64,000 nt of DNA from Halobacillus litoralis (lineage in GTDB: Bacteria; Bacillota; Bacilli; Bacillales; Halobacillaceae). Under the pieces are notes generated by a model. The model did not search any database. It was not told where the DNA came from and saw only the letters and a list, made by a program, of their open reading frames with translations. Shown here in pieces: positions 18,161 to 29,636 of this stretch; position 1 is the stretch's first letter; every line of letters starts with the position of its first letter. A program made the position numbers and the translations under genes. The stretch spans positions 862,001 to 926,000 of the forward strand of contig NZ_CP129016.1 in assembly GCF_020524085.2 (NCBI RefSeq), written 5' to 3'.

Positions 18161-18831
18161 ACTTCGAACCTCTCTTTCTGTCTCTGAAGGTAGCGGGAAT
18201 CGCTACTTTCATCGTATTTATTATCGGAATCATTAGCGCACGAATCATTTCCAGAAAATTATTTCCCGGGAAAAGTATTCTAGAATCGATCCTTTTGCTC
18301 CCTCTCGTCCTTCCCCCGACAGTAATTGGATTTGGTTTGCTTTATTTATTTGGCAAAAACGGGTGGATCGGACAATGGCTCATGGACTGGTTCGGTTTGC
18401 AGGTGATTTTTTCGTGGACCGGGGCAGTCATTGCGTCTGCAGTCGTCTCATTCCCTCTTATGTACCAGAGTGCATCGGCTGCTTTTCAAAATTATGACCA
18501 AAACCTGGAGAATGCCGCTTTGACAATGGGAGCTTCGAAAGTAAAGGTGTTCTTCACCATATCGCTTCCGTTAGCTTGGCCTGGATTACTCGCCGGGTTA
18601 GTCATGACTTTCGCTCGTTCCCTTGGTGAATTCGGGGCTACATTGATGATTGCGGGCTACATCCCTGGTGAAACAGACACGATTCCACTCGCCATCTATT
18701 TTGCTGTCGAATCAGGTCGAATGGAGGAAGCCCTCATGTGGGTGATTGTGATTCTCTGTCTTGGGTTCAGTGCGGTATTATGGCTTAACACGTGGAGTCA
18801 GAGGAAAATCAATTTTGTAAGGAAATTATAA
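18157..18831 (+). CDS. modB: Molybdate ABC transporter permease
   Basis: 224 residues with about five membrane segments. The EAA loop that docks the ATPase is ENAALTMGASKVKVFFTISL (~110-130), and LPLVLPPTVIGFGLLYLFG is a family hallmark. Overlaps modA. No modC ATPase gene follows: the next feature is a tRNA on the other strand. The ATPase must be supplied from elsewhere in the genome, as is true of B. subtilis yvgLM-type loci. Confidence 0.93.
   Translation: MNFEPLFLSLKVAGIATFIVFIIGIISARIISRKLFPGKSILESILLLPLVLPPTVIGFGLLYLFGKNGWIGQWLMDWFGLQVIFSWTGAVIASAVVSFPLMYQSASAAFQNYDQNLENAALTMGASKVKVFFTISLPLAWPGLLAGLVMTFARSLGEFGATLMIAGYIPGETDTIPLAIYFAVESGRMEEALMWVIVILCLGFSAVLWLNTWSQRKINFVRKL
18261..18274. 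promoter_or_regulatory. Candidate Noc-binding site inside modB
   Basis: ATTTCCCGGGAAAA matches the B. subtilis Noc-binding palindrome ATTTCCCGGGAAAT at 13 of 14 positions. noc is at 61.9 kb. Noc sites occur inside genes in B. subtilis. Confidence 0.5.
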
Positions 18832-18834
18832 AAA

Positions 18835-18859
18835 AGCTGAAGCTTCAAAAGCTTCAGCC
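18835..18859 (-). terminator. Terminator of tRNA-Arg
   Basis: GCTGAAGCTT / AAGCTTCAGC hairpin followed on the minus strand by TTTTTTATAA. It lies directly after the modB stop codon. Confidence 0.85.
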
Positions 18860-18861
18860 AG

Positions 18862-18934
18862 CGCCCCCGGCAGGATTCGAACCTGCGGCACACGGTTTAG
18901 GAAACCGATGCTCTATCCCCTGAGCTACGGGGGC
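18862..18934 (-). tRNA. trnR: tRNA-Arg (anticodon CCT)
   Basis: 73-nt cloverleaf on the minus strand: acceptor GCCCCCG / CGGGGGC, D-arm GCTC..GAGC, anticodon loop TTTCCTAA and T-arm GCAGGTTCGAATCCTGC. CCA is not encoded. The anticodon CCT reads AGG. Confidence 0.97.
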
Positions 18935-18953
18935 GTATGAACGTACGAGTAAT

Positions 18954-18982
18954 ATTATACAAAACAAACCAAAGATTGAAAA
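18954..18982 (-). promoter_or_regulatory. Promoter of tRNA-Arg
   Basis: Minus strand TTTTCA (18977-18982), 17-nt spacer, TATAAT (18954-18959), about 20 nt before the tRNA. Confidence 0.7.
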
Positions 18983-19077
18983 GCAAATGCACCTTAAAAA
19001 TATCGCTCGGATGTTACTTCCAACGTATGTATGTGATAAAATGTTATTTGTCTGTCTAAAAGTATCGTATTTTGTAA

Positions 19078-19104
19078 GTGAGTGAAGAGCACTCACGTTT
19101 TTTT
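19078..19104 (+). terminator. Terminator-like hairpin in the dgk leader
   Basis: GTGAGTG / CACTCAC with a 5-nt loop and G then seven T. It points toward dgk and ends 26 bp before its start. An AT-rich -10-like TAAAAT lies at 19037-19042. Either a stray end or an attenuator. Confidence 0.65.
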
Positions 19105-19130
19105 GAATTGAGTTTGAAGGAGGAAAAGAG

Positions 19131-19772
19131 ATGGGAGATTTACCTTTCATATCCGTTGAAGGGCCCATTGGGGTTGGGAAAACGTCTCTGTCTAAAAAGC
19201 TCGCCTCCCAGTTTGATTTTCATTTGCTGAAGGAAATCGTTGAGGAGAACCCGTTTTTAGGCAAGTTTTACGACAATATTGAAGAATGGAGCTTCCAAAC
19301 AGAGATGTTCTTCTTGTGCAATCGTTTCAAGCAGCTCGAAGACATCGATCGCAAATATTTGCAGTCGGGGAAGCCTGTGGTCGCCGATTACCATATATCG
19401 AAGAATATGATTTTCGCACGACGCACGTTGAGAGAAGATCAATTTGACAAGTATGCGCAGATTTTTGATATATTAACACACGATATGCCTAAACCGAATA
19501 TGGTCGTCTATTTACATGCGAGTTTAGATACACTGCTCGAACGCATCCGCATGCGTAACCGTGATGTAGAGGCAAATATTCAACCCTCTTATCTTGAACA
19601 ACTCTCTCAAGACTACGAAGACTTCATGAGACATTTTGAAGCCACTCACCCAGAGATTCCTGTGATCCGTTTAAACGGGGATCATATAGACTTCGTAAAA
19701 CATCAAGACGATTTAAATTATATTGTTGATCAAGTAAAGCAGCATTTAAATAAAGGAGAAGTTATCAAATGA
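19131..19772 (+). CDS. dgk: Deoxyguanosine kinase
   Basis: 213 residues of the deoxynucleoside kinase family. P-loop EGPIGVGKTSLSKKLA at about 10-25; the active-site strand VVADYHISKNMIFARR replaces the DRS motif, and the RxR lid region is RIRMRNRDVEAN. Salvages deoxyguanosine to dGMP. GGAGGAAA precedes ATG 19131. It overlaps dck by 4 nt; the same dgk-dck pair sits near serS in B. subtilis. Which of the two is dGK or dAK/dCK is assigned from that order and the motif difference. Confidence 0.9.
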   Translation: MGDLPFISVEGPIGVGKTSLSKKLASQFDFHLLKEIVEENPFLGKFYDNIEEWSFQTEMFFLCNRFKQLEDIDRKYLQSGKPVVADYHISKNMIFARRTLREDQFDKYAQIFDILTHDMPKPNMVVYLHASLDTLLERIRMRNRDVEANIQPSYLEQLSQDYEDFMRHFEATHPEIPVIRLNGDHIDFVKHQDDLNYIVDQVKQHLNKGEVIK

Positions 19773-20452
19773 ATGCACGTGAACGCTATGGAATTCCACA
19801 TGACAGCGTCATAACGATTGCAGGTACGGTCGGTGTCGGCAAGTCAACGATGACCAATGCTCTCGCTGATGCCCTCAACTTTCGTACCTCTTTTGAGAAA
19901 GTCGACACCAATCCTTATCTCGACAAATTCTATCAGGATTTTGAACGCTGGAGCTTCCATTTACAGATTTACTTCTTGGCGGAACGCTTCAAAGAACAAA
20001 AGAAAATCTTTGAATATGGCGGCGGGTTCATCCAGGACCGTTCCATTTATGAAGATACCGGCATTTTTGCAAAGATGCACTACGAAAAAGGGACGATGTC
20101 CGCAACCGATTATGAAACGTACCGGAACCTGTTTGATGCGATGGTGATGACACCATATTTCCCTCATCCCGATCTTTTAATTTATCTAGAAGGTTCGTTT
20201 GATGATATCGTTTCCCGTATCAAAGAACGGGGACGTCCAATGGAACAAGAAACTCCGATTGAATATTGGGAAGAGATGTTCACGCGTTATGACAATTGGA
20301 TTGATAATTTCAATTCCTGCCCTGTCCTGCGTCTCAATATTGCCGACTATGACGTATTGAATGACAAAACAAGCATCGAACCCGTGCTTGAAAAAATCGG
20401 TCACTTCATCCAACAATCACGTAAATGGCGCTCCAGTCATTTATTGACGTAA
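19769..20452 (+). CDS. dck: Deoxyadenosine/deoxycytidine kinase
   Basis: 227 residues, paralogue of the preceding gene. P-loop AGTVGVGKSTMTNALA, the DRS motif as FIQDRSIYEDTGIFA, and the lid RIKERGRPMEQE. Phosphorylates dA and dC (and often dG weakly) for nucleotide salvage. ATG lies within the end of dgk (AAATGA overlap), so translation is coupled. Slightly longer C-terminus than B. subtilis Dck (217). A strong terminator follows. Confidence 0.92.
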   Translation: MNARERYGIPHDSVITIAGTVGVGKSTMTNALADALNFRTSFEKVDTNPYLDKFYQDFERWSFHLQIYFLAERFKEQKKIFEYGGGFIQDRSIYEDTGIFAKMHYEKGTMSATDYETYRNLFDAMVMTPYFPHPDLLIYLEGSFDDIVSRIKERGRPMEQETPIEYWEEMFTRYDNWIDNFNSCPVLRLNIADYDVLNDKTSIEPVLEKIGHFIQQSRKWRSSHLLT

Positions 20453-20463
20453 CTATAAAGAAG

Positions 20464-20502
20464 AAACTCCTGAACGTTCATCCGACGTCAGGAGTTTTTT
20501 TG
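20464..20502 (+). terminator. Terminator of dgk-dck
   Basis: AAACTCCTGA / TCAGGAGTTT with T7. The right arm overlaps the 3' end of the convergent NUDIX gene. Confidence 0.88.
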
Positions 20503-20943
20503 TCTATAATCTTCAATCATCATCCGGTGACTGCCAATCATTATCTCAGGCAAGCCATGAAGATCGAAAAACTTCACCTGCACGGTTTCTTCCGGATCCA
20601 AAGCATAGTCCCCACTATAATGGTGAGTGAAATAAGCCGTTGTCACAACGTAAAACTCATCTCCATTAGGAGCTCGACTGAACTGATCCTCCCCAGAGTA
20701 CACATTCAATAATTGCAGGTCATCGACTTCCAAACCCGTCTCTTCGAAGGCTTCACGTTTCGCGACTTGTTCAGTGCTTTCCCCAAGCTCCATCAAACCT
20801 CCCGGCAATCCCCATACACCTTCAGGGGACGTTCGTTCTTGCAACAATAAACGACCTTCTCCATCAAGGATCATCACAACAGATCCAACTAATATAATCG
20901 GCCGATGACCAATGATTGCACGTAAGTCCTCGACATAACCCAT
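20488..20943 (-). CDS. NUDIX hydrolase
   Basis: 151 residues. The Nudix box is complete: GGLMELGEST...REAFEETGLEV, with the REXXEE core for metal binding. Two adenine/guanine-binding regions cannot be assigned, so the nucleoside diphosphate-X substrate is unknown. ATG 20943 follows GAGGGAT. Convergent with dck; located next to nucleotide salvage genes but on the other strand, so a functional link is only suggestive. Confidence 0.88.
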   Translation of the reverse strand: MGYVEDLRAIIGHRPIILVGSVVMILDGEGRLLLQERTSPEGVWGLPGGLMELGESTEQVAKREAFEETGLEVDDLQLLNVYSGEDQFSRAPNGDEFYVVTTAYFTHHYSGDYALDPEETVQVKFFDLHGLPEIMIGSHRMMIEDYRQKNS

Positions 20944-20978
20944 ATGATCCCTCCTCTCTACACCCTTATATTATAACA

Positions 20979-21016
20979 AGAGAAAAGGACCCCTTTGAAA
21001 AAAGGAGTCCTTCTCG
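20979..21016 (-). terminator. Terminator of the ytbD-like gene
   Basis: Hairpin GAAGGACTCCTTT / AAAGGGGTCCTTTTC on the minus strand, ending in TTTTCTC; lies between the MFS gene stop and the NUDIX start. Confidence 0.7.
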
Positions 21017-21020
21017 TAGA

Positions 21021-22229
21021 TTATCGTTCCATCCTATTCAGCAGTTTTGTTAAGATGACAGCGCCACCTACCATTACTGCACCAATCCATGGTGTATGAA
21101 CAAGACCAATCGTATCAACGATGACACCACCAACAGAGGAGCCGATAGCAATACCGACATTGAAAGCGGCAATATTCAAAGCTGATGCTACATTAACCGC
21201 AGATGGAACATATTTCTCAGCTAATTGAACGACCAAAATCTGCAAAGCAGGCACGTTCATGAAAGCAAACAATCCCATGAAAAACAATACGACCAAACTG
21301 AACACTTTAAATGGAATGACGAAAGCCAAAAGGAGCAAGACGATCGCCTGCAACACAAACATCCAAAACAATGCTTTGATCGGCTTCTTATTGGAAACTT
21401 TCCCGCCAATCGTATTTCCGATTGCCACCGCAACTCCATAAATGAGCAGGATCACGCTGACAAACTTCGGATCGAAACCTGTCACTTCTTCTAGTAAAGG
21501 AGCAAGGTATGTGAATGCCACAAACGTTCCGCCATATCCTAATCCTGTAATAGCGAAGGATAGCAGAATTCTTTTTTCCGTTAAAATTTTTAACTGGTCA
21601 CGAAAACTTGCTGGAGGTGCTTCTTCCAGGTTTTTCGGGACAAGCAGAGCACTAGCGATGATACCAATCACACCAAGCAGTGCTACACCGGCAAATGTGG
21701 CCCTCCAACCAAAGGTTTGGCCAATGAATGTTCCTAAAGGCACGCCCGTCACTGTCGCAACCGTCAATCCGGTAAACATAAAGGCAATGGCACTCGCCCG
21801 CTTATGCTCAGGGACTAAACTTGCAGCAATGGTCGAACCGATCGAAAAGAATATTCCGTGAGAAAAAGCAGTGATGATCCTTGCAATTAACAGCAAGGTA
21901 AAACTTGTCGAAACCGAAGCCACTAAATTACCAAGAATAAACACAACCATGAGAGCCAGCAATAAACTTTTCCGGCTCATTTTATTTGTGAGAGCTGTCA
22001 AAACAGGAGCTCCCACAGCGACACCGACAGCATAACCGGATATCAATAAACCCGCAAGAGTAATCGATATAGAAAGATCATCAGCCATCGTTGATAACAA
22101 ACCTACGGGTACGAATTCTGTCGTTCCTATCCCAAACGCACTAATGGCAAGGGCTAATAAAGCAAATGGAAAACTTTTTGATTTATGATCAAGAGAATTT
22201 TCTTGAATTTTCTCTGCGTGTGAACTCAT
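21021..22229 (-). CDS. MFS efflux transporter (YtbD-like, DHA1 family)
   Basis: 402 residues, 12 hydrophobic segments. Motif A-like region NKMSRKSLLLALM and the motif C-type region FTGLTVATVTGVPLGTFIGQ are typical for proton-driven drug exporters of the AraJ/YtbD group. Substrate unknown. Start at 22229 has AAGGAGG six nt upstream (the ATG just before is too close). It is divergent from an HxlR regulator, the same pairing as ytbD/ytcD in B. subtilis, suggesting regulator-controlled efflux. Confidence 0.85.
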   Translation of the reverse strand: MSSHAEKIQENSLDHKSKSFPFALLALAISAFGIGTTEFVPVGLLSTMADDLSISITLAGLLISGYAVGVAVGAPVLTALTNKMSRKSLLLALMVVFILGNLVASVSTSFTLLLIARIITAFSHGIFFSIGSTIAASLVPEHKRASAIAFMFTGLTVATVTGVPLGTFIGQTFGWRATFAGVALLGVIGIIASALLVPKNLEEAPPASFRDQLKILTEKRILLSFAITGLGYGGTFVAFTYLAPLLEEVTGFDPKFVSVILLIYGVAVAIGNTIGGKVSNKKPIKALFWMFVLQAIVLLLLAFVIPFKVFSLVVLFFMGLFAFMNVPALQILVVQLAEKYVPSAVNVASALNIAAFNVGIAIGSSVGGVIVDTIGLVHTPWIGAVMVGGAVILTKLLNRMER

Positions 22230-22334
22230 CATTTTCCTCCTTACAAAAATATATATAAGAATTAAAACTGAAAGGAATGAATCCAGGGCGCCTCTGGATG
22301 ACAAACCTTATTATGAGGGCTGACCACACACTTG

Positions 22335-22350
22335 AGAAGTACGTACTTCT
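22335..22350. promoter_or_regulatory. Palindromic operator candidate between ytbD- and ytcD-like genes
   Basis: AGAAGTACGTACTTCT is a perfect 16-bp palindrome in the 278-bp divergent region. HxlR-family regulators bind GTAC/AAGTA-type dyads, so this is the likely operator of the adjacent HxlR protein. The rest of the intergenic region shows only a weak -10 (TATAGT, 22444-22449). Confidence 0.6.
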
Positions 22351-22507
22351 ATGTGCTATAGGCACCTGGAAGTAACAATTGTATAAAACAGGGGATTCTG
22401 AGACTGTTCGTGCAAAATCTTTTTAACATATGTTCCTTTCGTGTATAGTGAATCAACGGATATACATGCTAAAAAGAAACATAGGGTCTCTAAAGGAGGT
22501 AAATCTC

Positions 22508-22792
22508 ATGGCAAAATATAATATACCGGTTGAAGCCGCTCTTGAGGTGATTGGAGGCAAGTGGAAGGTCGTTATTCTGTGTCACTTAATAGAAAGTAAA
22601 CGACGGACAAGTGAGCTGAAACGGTTAATGCCGGGTATTACGCAGAAAATGTTGACCCAGCAGCTGAGAGAATTAGAAACGGATGGAGTCATCACGCGAA
22701 TCGTTTATAACCAAGTACCACCTAAAGTGGAGTATGAACTGACGGAATACGGATGGACATTAAAAGGAGCATTAGACATGCTGTGCGCCTGA
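22508..22792 (+). CDS. HxlR-family regulator (YtcD-like), truncated by an in-frame stop
   Basis: 94 residues, a winged-helix HxlR domain with the family hallmark EVIGGKWKVVILCHL and RMPGITQKMLTQQLRELE-type recognition helix. Start 22508 has AAAGGAGG. The reading stops at TGA 22790-22792 after LDMLCA, where family members have Trp (TGG). The same frame then runs 19 more codons (GEQHIKKTYPNKEE...) to a second TGA at 22850-22852, giving the expected full C-terminal dimer helix. So either a nonsense mutation or one wrong base. Confidence 0.85.
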   Translation: MAKYNIPVEAALEVIGGKWKVVILCHLIESKRRTSELKRLMPGITQKMLTQQLRELETDGVITRIVYNQVPPKVEYELTEYGWTLKGALDMLCA

Positions 22793-22863
22793 GGAGAGCA
22801 GCATATTAAAAAGACCTATCCCAATAAAGAAGAGGTTCTATTAGATTCCTGAAAAATATAAAA

Positions 22864-22902
22864 AAAGCCCTCACCGATCCGTCCCCGGTGAGGGCTTTTC
22901 CC
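22864..22902 (+). terminator. Terminator after the HxlR gene
   Basis: AAGCCCTCACCG / CGGTGAGGGCTT followed by TTCCCTTTTT. Confidence 0.85.
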
Positions 22903-22934
22903 TTTTTCCATTCACATTTTTAATCAAATGAAAC

Positions 22935-22970
22935 AAAATAAAAAATCGTTACTCGAAGTAACGATTTCTG
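22935..22970 (-). terminator. Terminator of tRNA-Ser
   Basis: AAATCGTTACT / AGTAACGATTT with a 3-nt loop, followed on the minus strand by TTTATTTTG. Confidence 0.85.
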
Positions 22971-23014
22971 TTCTATAAATCTCCAATATTTATGCGCTAT
23001 TGTTGATAATAATA

Positions 23015-23107
23015 TGGCGGAGGAGGAGGGATTCGAACCCCCGCGGGGCGTAAACCCCCTGGCGGTTTTCAAGACCGCTCCCTTCAGCCGGACTTGGGTA
23101 CTCCTCC
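23015..23107 (-). tRNA. trnS: tRNA-Ser (anticodon TGA)
   Basis: About 90 nt plus encoded CCA on the minus strand, class II with a long variable arm. Acceptor GGAGGAG / CTCCTCC, anticodon loop CTTGAAA, variable arm GGGGGTTTACGCCCC, T-arm with GGTTCGAATCC. Anticodon TGA reads UCN. Confidence 0.97.
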
Positions 23108-23125
23108 GTGTGACCGACAATGAAT

Positions 23126-23154
23126 ATAATATCATGGTTGTCCGAATCCGTCAA
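23126..23154 (-). promoter_or_regulatory. Promoter of tRNA-Ser
   Basis: Minus strand TTGACG (23149-23154), 17-nt spacer, TATTAT (23126-23131), about 19 nt upstream of the tRNA. Confidence 0.78.
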
Positions 23155-23284
23155 CAAAATCCTTTAAACTTTTTTAAAAGAAGTTGTTGTCGAACAATCA
23201 CGAAAAAATATCACCTCGTTATTATACAAATTCCCTTCTACAGAGTCAAGGACGATTCGCAATGGCTGTCTCTAAAAACGAAAC

Positions 23285-23324
23285 CAAGAAAAAACGCCTG
23301 AAACCATTCATAGGATTCAGGCGC
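23285..23324 (-). terminator. Terminator of serS
   Basis: CGCCTGAATCC / GGTTTCAGGCG hairpin followed by TTTTTTCTTGG on the minus strand. Confidence 0.85.
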
Positions 23325-23341
23325 GTTTCCTTTTTTATGTG

Positions 23342-24643
<1,302 letters not shown>

Positions 24644-24667
24644 TCAATGGATTGGAAGCCAAACAAA

Positions 24668-24908
24668 AAGCTCCCGTCCCTAATAAGGGACGAGAGCTTT
24701 GGTTTATGCTTCCCGCGATACCACCCAAGTTGAAGGTCTATGTGACCTTCCGGCTTCACTCATAACGGTGAGTACCGGTCTGACCTACTTCTTTCAGTCA
24801 GACACTCGAGGATGGATTCACATGGCTTCTCCGTCAGTTCACACCAGCCACTGACTCTCTTTGAGAAGAAGGGACATGTTACTATTTCCTGTCATCGCGT
24901 TCATTTAT
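24668..24908 (-). promoter_or_regulatory. T-box riboswitch of serS
   Basis: Minus strand leader of about 240 nt. The T-box sequence GGGTGGTATCGCGGG is at 24712-24726, followed by the terminator GCTCTCGTCCC / GGGACGGGAGC and TTTTTG (24669-24700). A likely specifier codon TCC (Ser) lies in GAATCCATCC at 24809-24818. Uncharged tRNA-Ser would favour the antiterminator. This fills the 325-bp gap between pdxT and serS. Confidence 0.92.
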
Positions 24909-24941
24909 GGTTTGTGTTACATAAGATTAGCGGATTCAGAA

Positions 24942-25532
24942 TTATAATGCAAGTGTTTTTTTAGCTTCTTCTACCATTTTTACAAAATGTTCCGTCAAAC
25001 GGTGGTCATCCGTCAACTCTGGATGGAAAGAACAAGCTAAATAGTGACCTTCCTGAGCGGCTACGATATGACCGTCATAACGAGCCAGCACTTTTGTATT
25101 TTCTCCAACTCCTTCAATGTAAGGAGCACGGATAAATACGGCATTAAACCCTTCTGCTACACCTTCAATATCAAGATCGGCTTCAAAACTTTCACGTTGA
25201 CGCCCGAAAGCGTTTCGCCGGACTTTAATATCCATGACCCCAAGGTGAACGTCATAAGAACCATCGATTTCTGAAGCGAGTAGGATGAGCCCGGCACACG
25301 TACCGAAAATCGGGTTGCCGCTTTTTCCAAATTCACGGATCGGCTCTAGAAACTCGTACTTATCAATCAGTCTGCGGATGGTCGTACTTTCACCGCCAGG
25401 GATAATCAAGCCATCAATCTCTTTCAGCTGTTCTGTTCTTTTGACGACGACGGCGTCAGCACCTGTCGCTTCGACAGAACGAACATGCTCACGGAATGCG
25501 CCTTGCAGGCCTAATACACCGATAGTAGTCAT
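24942..25532 (-). CDS. pdxT: Pyridoxal 5'-phosphate synthase glutaminase subunit PdxT
   Basis: 196 residues. Class I glutaminase that feeds ammonia to PdxS. The [10 protein letters not shown] motif, nucleophile Cys in [10 protein letters not shown] (~78) and the His-Glu dyad in FHPELTDD (~170) are intact. Starts at ATG 25532, 17 bp after pdxS, with GGAGAA upstream; clearly one operon with pdxS. Serves de novo vitamin B6 synthesis (deoxyxylulose-independent route). Confidence 0.97.
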   Translation of the reverse strand: MTTIGVLGLQGAFREHVRSVEATGADAVVVKRTEQLKEIDGLIIPGGESTTIRRLIDKYEFLEPIREFGKSGNPIFGTCAGLILLASEIDGSYDVHLGVMDIKVRRNAFGRQRESFEADLDIEGVAEGFNAVFIRAPYIEGVGENTKVLARYDGHIVAAQEGHYLACSFHPELTDDHRLTEHFVKMVEEAKKTLAL

Positions 25533-25549
25533 GCTGCATTCTCCTTTGC

Positions 25550-26434
25550 TTACTGGCTGCGATCTTGCATGCGCTGTTCAGGAGTAAGGGTGGACATTTC
25601 CATACCCTTCATGGCTGTTCCAAGACCTTTAGACAATTCACCAATCAACTTGTAATCGTCATAATGAGTCGTTGCTTCAACGATTGCACGTGCGAACTTT
25701 TCAGGGTTGTTGGATTTGAAAATACCAGACCCAACAAACACGCCGTCTGCTCCAAGCTGCATCATCAAGGAAGCATCCGCAGGAGTTGCGATACCGCCCG
25801 CAGCAAAGTTCACGACAGGGAGACGTCCTTCTTCACGGATCTCCATCAGTAGATCGAATGGAGCACCGTTTTCTTTTGCATAGACCATCACTTCATCTTC
25901 TGAAAGTCCACGCAGATGACGGATCTGAGACTGAACCTGACGCATATGGCTGACAGCCTCTACAATGTTTCCTGTTCCTGGTTCACCCTTCGTACGAAGC
26001 ATGGATGCACCTTCACGGATTCGGCGAGTCGCTTCACCAAGGTTACGGCAGCCACATACGAATGGTACCGTATAGTCATCTTTTTTGATGTGATAAATTT
26101 CATCAGCTGGAGTAAGAACTTCACTCTCATCGATATAGTCTACGCCCATGGCTTCAAGGACGCGTGCTTCTGTAATATGCCCAATACGAGCTTTTGCCAT
26201 AACTGGAATTGAAACAGCATTCATCACTTCTTCAACGATCGTAGGGTCTGCCATACGAGCGACCCCGCCCGCTGCGCGGATGTCTGCTGGAACTCGTTCA
26301 AGAGCCATTACGGCTACTGCGCCTGCTTCTTCAGCGATTTTTGCTTGTTCTGCGTTTACGACGTCCATGATGACGCCACCTTTTTGCATTTCTGCCATGC
26401 CGCGTTTTACGCGATCCGTACCTGTTTGTGCCAT
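25550..26434 (-). CDS. pdxS: Pyridoxal 5'-phosphate synthase subunit PdxS
   Basis: 294 residues, full length. Builds PLP from ribose 5-phosphate, glyceraldehyde 3-phosphate and ammonia. The TIM-barrel lysines lie in [13 protein letters not shown] and [13 protein letters not shown] segments, and the [11 protein letters not shown] phosphate loop is present near 230. ATG 26434 follows GGGAGG. Twelve PdxS and PdxT pairs form the holoenzyme. The gap to dacA (119 bp) holds its promoter and a hairpin. Confidence 0.97.
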   Translation of the reverse strand: MAQTGTDRVKRGMAEMQKGGVIMDVVNAEQAKIAEEAGAVAVMALERVPADIRAAGGVARMADPTIVEEVMNAVSIPVMAKARIGHITEARVLEAMGVDYIDESEVLTPADEIYHIKKDDYTVPFVCGCRNLGEATRRIREGASMLRTKGEPGTGNIVEAVSHMRQVQSQIRHLRGLSEDEVMVYAKENGAPFDLLMEIREEGRLPVVNFAAGGIATPADASLMMQLGADGVFVGSGIFKSNNPEKFARAIVEATTHYDDYKLIGELSKGLGTAMKGMEMSTLTPEQRMQDRSQ

Positions 26435-26553
26435 GTTGATTCCTCCCTAACAGCTCTATAGTTTAAGCATTTCATTTTGAATCATAGATTCTTATTCTCT
26501 ATTGTAACGCAATCCTATATTAAATCCCACTGGTTAAATAGGGATTTTTTCAC

Positions 26554-27885
26554 CTAAAACCAGCCTTTGACCATATCGACTGCGCCAGTGAAGATATCAC
26601 TGAAAAATTCACCGATCGCACCGAGAGTCAGCATAAACCAGTTTGCTTTTTCTACATTGGAAGAAGTGACGATATCAACGGTTTGTCCACCTTCAGAAAG
26701 AATATTTCCGTAGTTCTCTTCTCCGTTATAAATAAGCTTTGCTGTTCCTACTTTTTGTCCTTTTTCTACAGGAGCAACAAGATTGCCTTCATCATCCAGC
26801 TGGTCCTCAGAGATATTGAATTGAATCTCATATTGATCTTCTTCTCCACTTTTCACAAGTGTGCTTAGAGCGGCACTTGTTTCAATCGCAACCTGGTCTT
26901 CTTTTCCTTTTGCAACAGGAAGCGTTGACTCTTCTTCAGGAGTGGCTCCTGCTGCAAAAAGTTCCTGACGGGAGAATTGATTGAATCCGTAGTCCAGCAG
27001 TTGTCTCGTTTGATTGAAACGGGATGCTCTGGTTTCAGATTTCATAACGACAGAGATAAAACGTTGTCCGTCTCGCTTGGCCGTTCCTGTAAACGTGTTC
27101 TGAGCGAGTTCTGTGTAACCTGTTTTCAATCCGTCCATACCTTCGTACTCGAACTGCTTCAAGTTCTGCCCAGGCATACCCGGAAGCATCCAGTTCCAGT
27201 TCGTCACGGTTTGACCGGCAAATTCAAGTGTCGGTTTGCTTGAAATTTCAAGCGCTTCCGGATAATCATTTGTTAAGTGGTATGCAAGCAGTGCGGCAGA
27301 CTTCGCTGAAAGCATGTTCGTTGCTTCAGGGTCTGTGCCTTCAGGATAATTGTCTCCCAAGTGAGAATTATTCAGTCCTGTTGCATTCACGAAATCATAG
27401 TCAGGCAGCCCCATTTCTGCTGCTTTTTCGTTCATCATTTGAACAAATTCACCTTCACTGCCAGCAATCAATTCAGTAAGAGCGATGGTTGTCGCATTAT
27501 CCGAGTTGATCGCCATCGCCTCATATAGCTCCCGTACAGTATATTGTTCGTTCAACTTCAGGCCAACTCCTGAAAACTCAGGATTTGCCGATATATCATA
27601 AGCGTATTGACTAATTTGTGTTGTCGTATCCCAGCTGATTTGACCTTCCTCAATTGCTTCCATGACAAGATATTCGGTCATCATCTTCGTCATACTGGCA
27701 GGAGGTAATGTCAAATCTGCCTCTTTTTCAAGTAAAATCTTCCCTGTTTCCGCGTCCACAAGTATTGCCGATTCTGCGCCAACATCTACGCTTGCGTATG
27801 TATGTCCAGGATTTATGGACACAGCAAAGAACCCCATAAGCAATGCCAACATCAAGGCCATAGATGTTTTTATTCTTTGTGTCAC
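26554..27885 (-). CDS. dacA: D-alanyl-D-alanine carboxypeptidase DacA (PBP5)
   Basis: 443 residues, same length as B. subtilis DacA. Signal peptide (MALMLALLMGFFAVSIN...YA), then SxxK in PASMTKMM (~64), SDN triad (~125) and KTG in GLKTGYTE (~226), and a C-terminal amphipathic anchor helix (AIGEFFSDIFTG). Trims the pentapeptide stem to tetrapeptide at the cell surface. GTG start at 27885 is chosen because GGAGG lies 8 nt before it; longer in-frame readings have no site. Follows guaB and its terminator. Confidence 0.93.
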   Translation of the reverse strand: MTQRIKTSMALMLALLMGFFAVSINPGHTYASVDVGAESAILVDAETGKILLEKEADLTLPPASMTKMMTEYLVMEAIEEGQISWDTTTQISQYAYDISANPEFSGVGLKLNEQYTVRELYEAMAINSDNATTIALTELIAGSEGEFVQMMNEKAAEMGLPDYDFVNATGLNNSHLGDNYPEGTDPEATNMLSAKSAALLAYHLTNDYPEALEISSKPTLEFAGQTVTNWNWMLPGMPGQNLKQFEYEGMDGLKTGYTELAQNTFTGTAKRDGQRFISVVMKSETRASRFNQTRQLLDYGFNQFSRQELFAAGATPEEESTLPVAKGKEDQVAIETSAALSTLVKSGEEDQYEIQFNISEDQLDDEGNLVAPVEKGQKVGTAKLIYNGEENYGNILSEGGQTVDIVTSSNVEKANWFMLTLGAIGEFFSDIFTGAVDMVKGWF

Positions 27886-27941
27886 TTTCTCAACCTCCAC
27901 CCTTAAAATATGCATCTTTGTTATTTTATCACATGCGTATA

Positions 27942-27981
27942 TAAAAAAATAGACAGGGAAAAGTCCCTGTCTATCACTTTT
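27942..27981 (-). terminator. Terminator of guaB
   Basis: GATAGACAGGGA / TCCCTGTCTAT with a short loop, followed by T7 on the minus strand. Confidence 0.88.
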
Positions 27982-27989
27982 TATACGGG

Positions 27990-29484
<1,495 letters not shown>

Positions 29485-29636
29485 TTAAAATAGTTTGGGT
29501 GAAAGTGGGTAAAATAAGTGGTATATTCTCGTAACACCAACTCTTATTGTTATTTACAATACGACAATGGTCGGGCTTTTTCAACCATAAAAAAATGGGG
29601 GAGAATTCCTTTTATGTTAGAAAGGAGGAACTTTCT

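Noticed and set aside
23187..23194. Spo0A box TTGTCGAA near tRNA-Ser
   Set aside because: A single 8-mer match away from any promoter is expected by chance.
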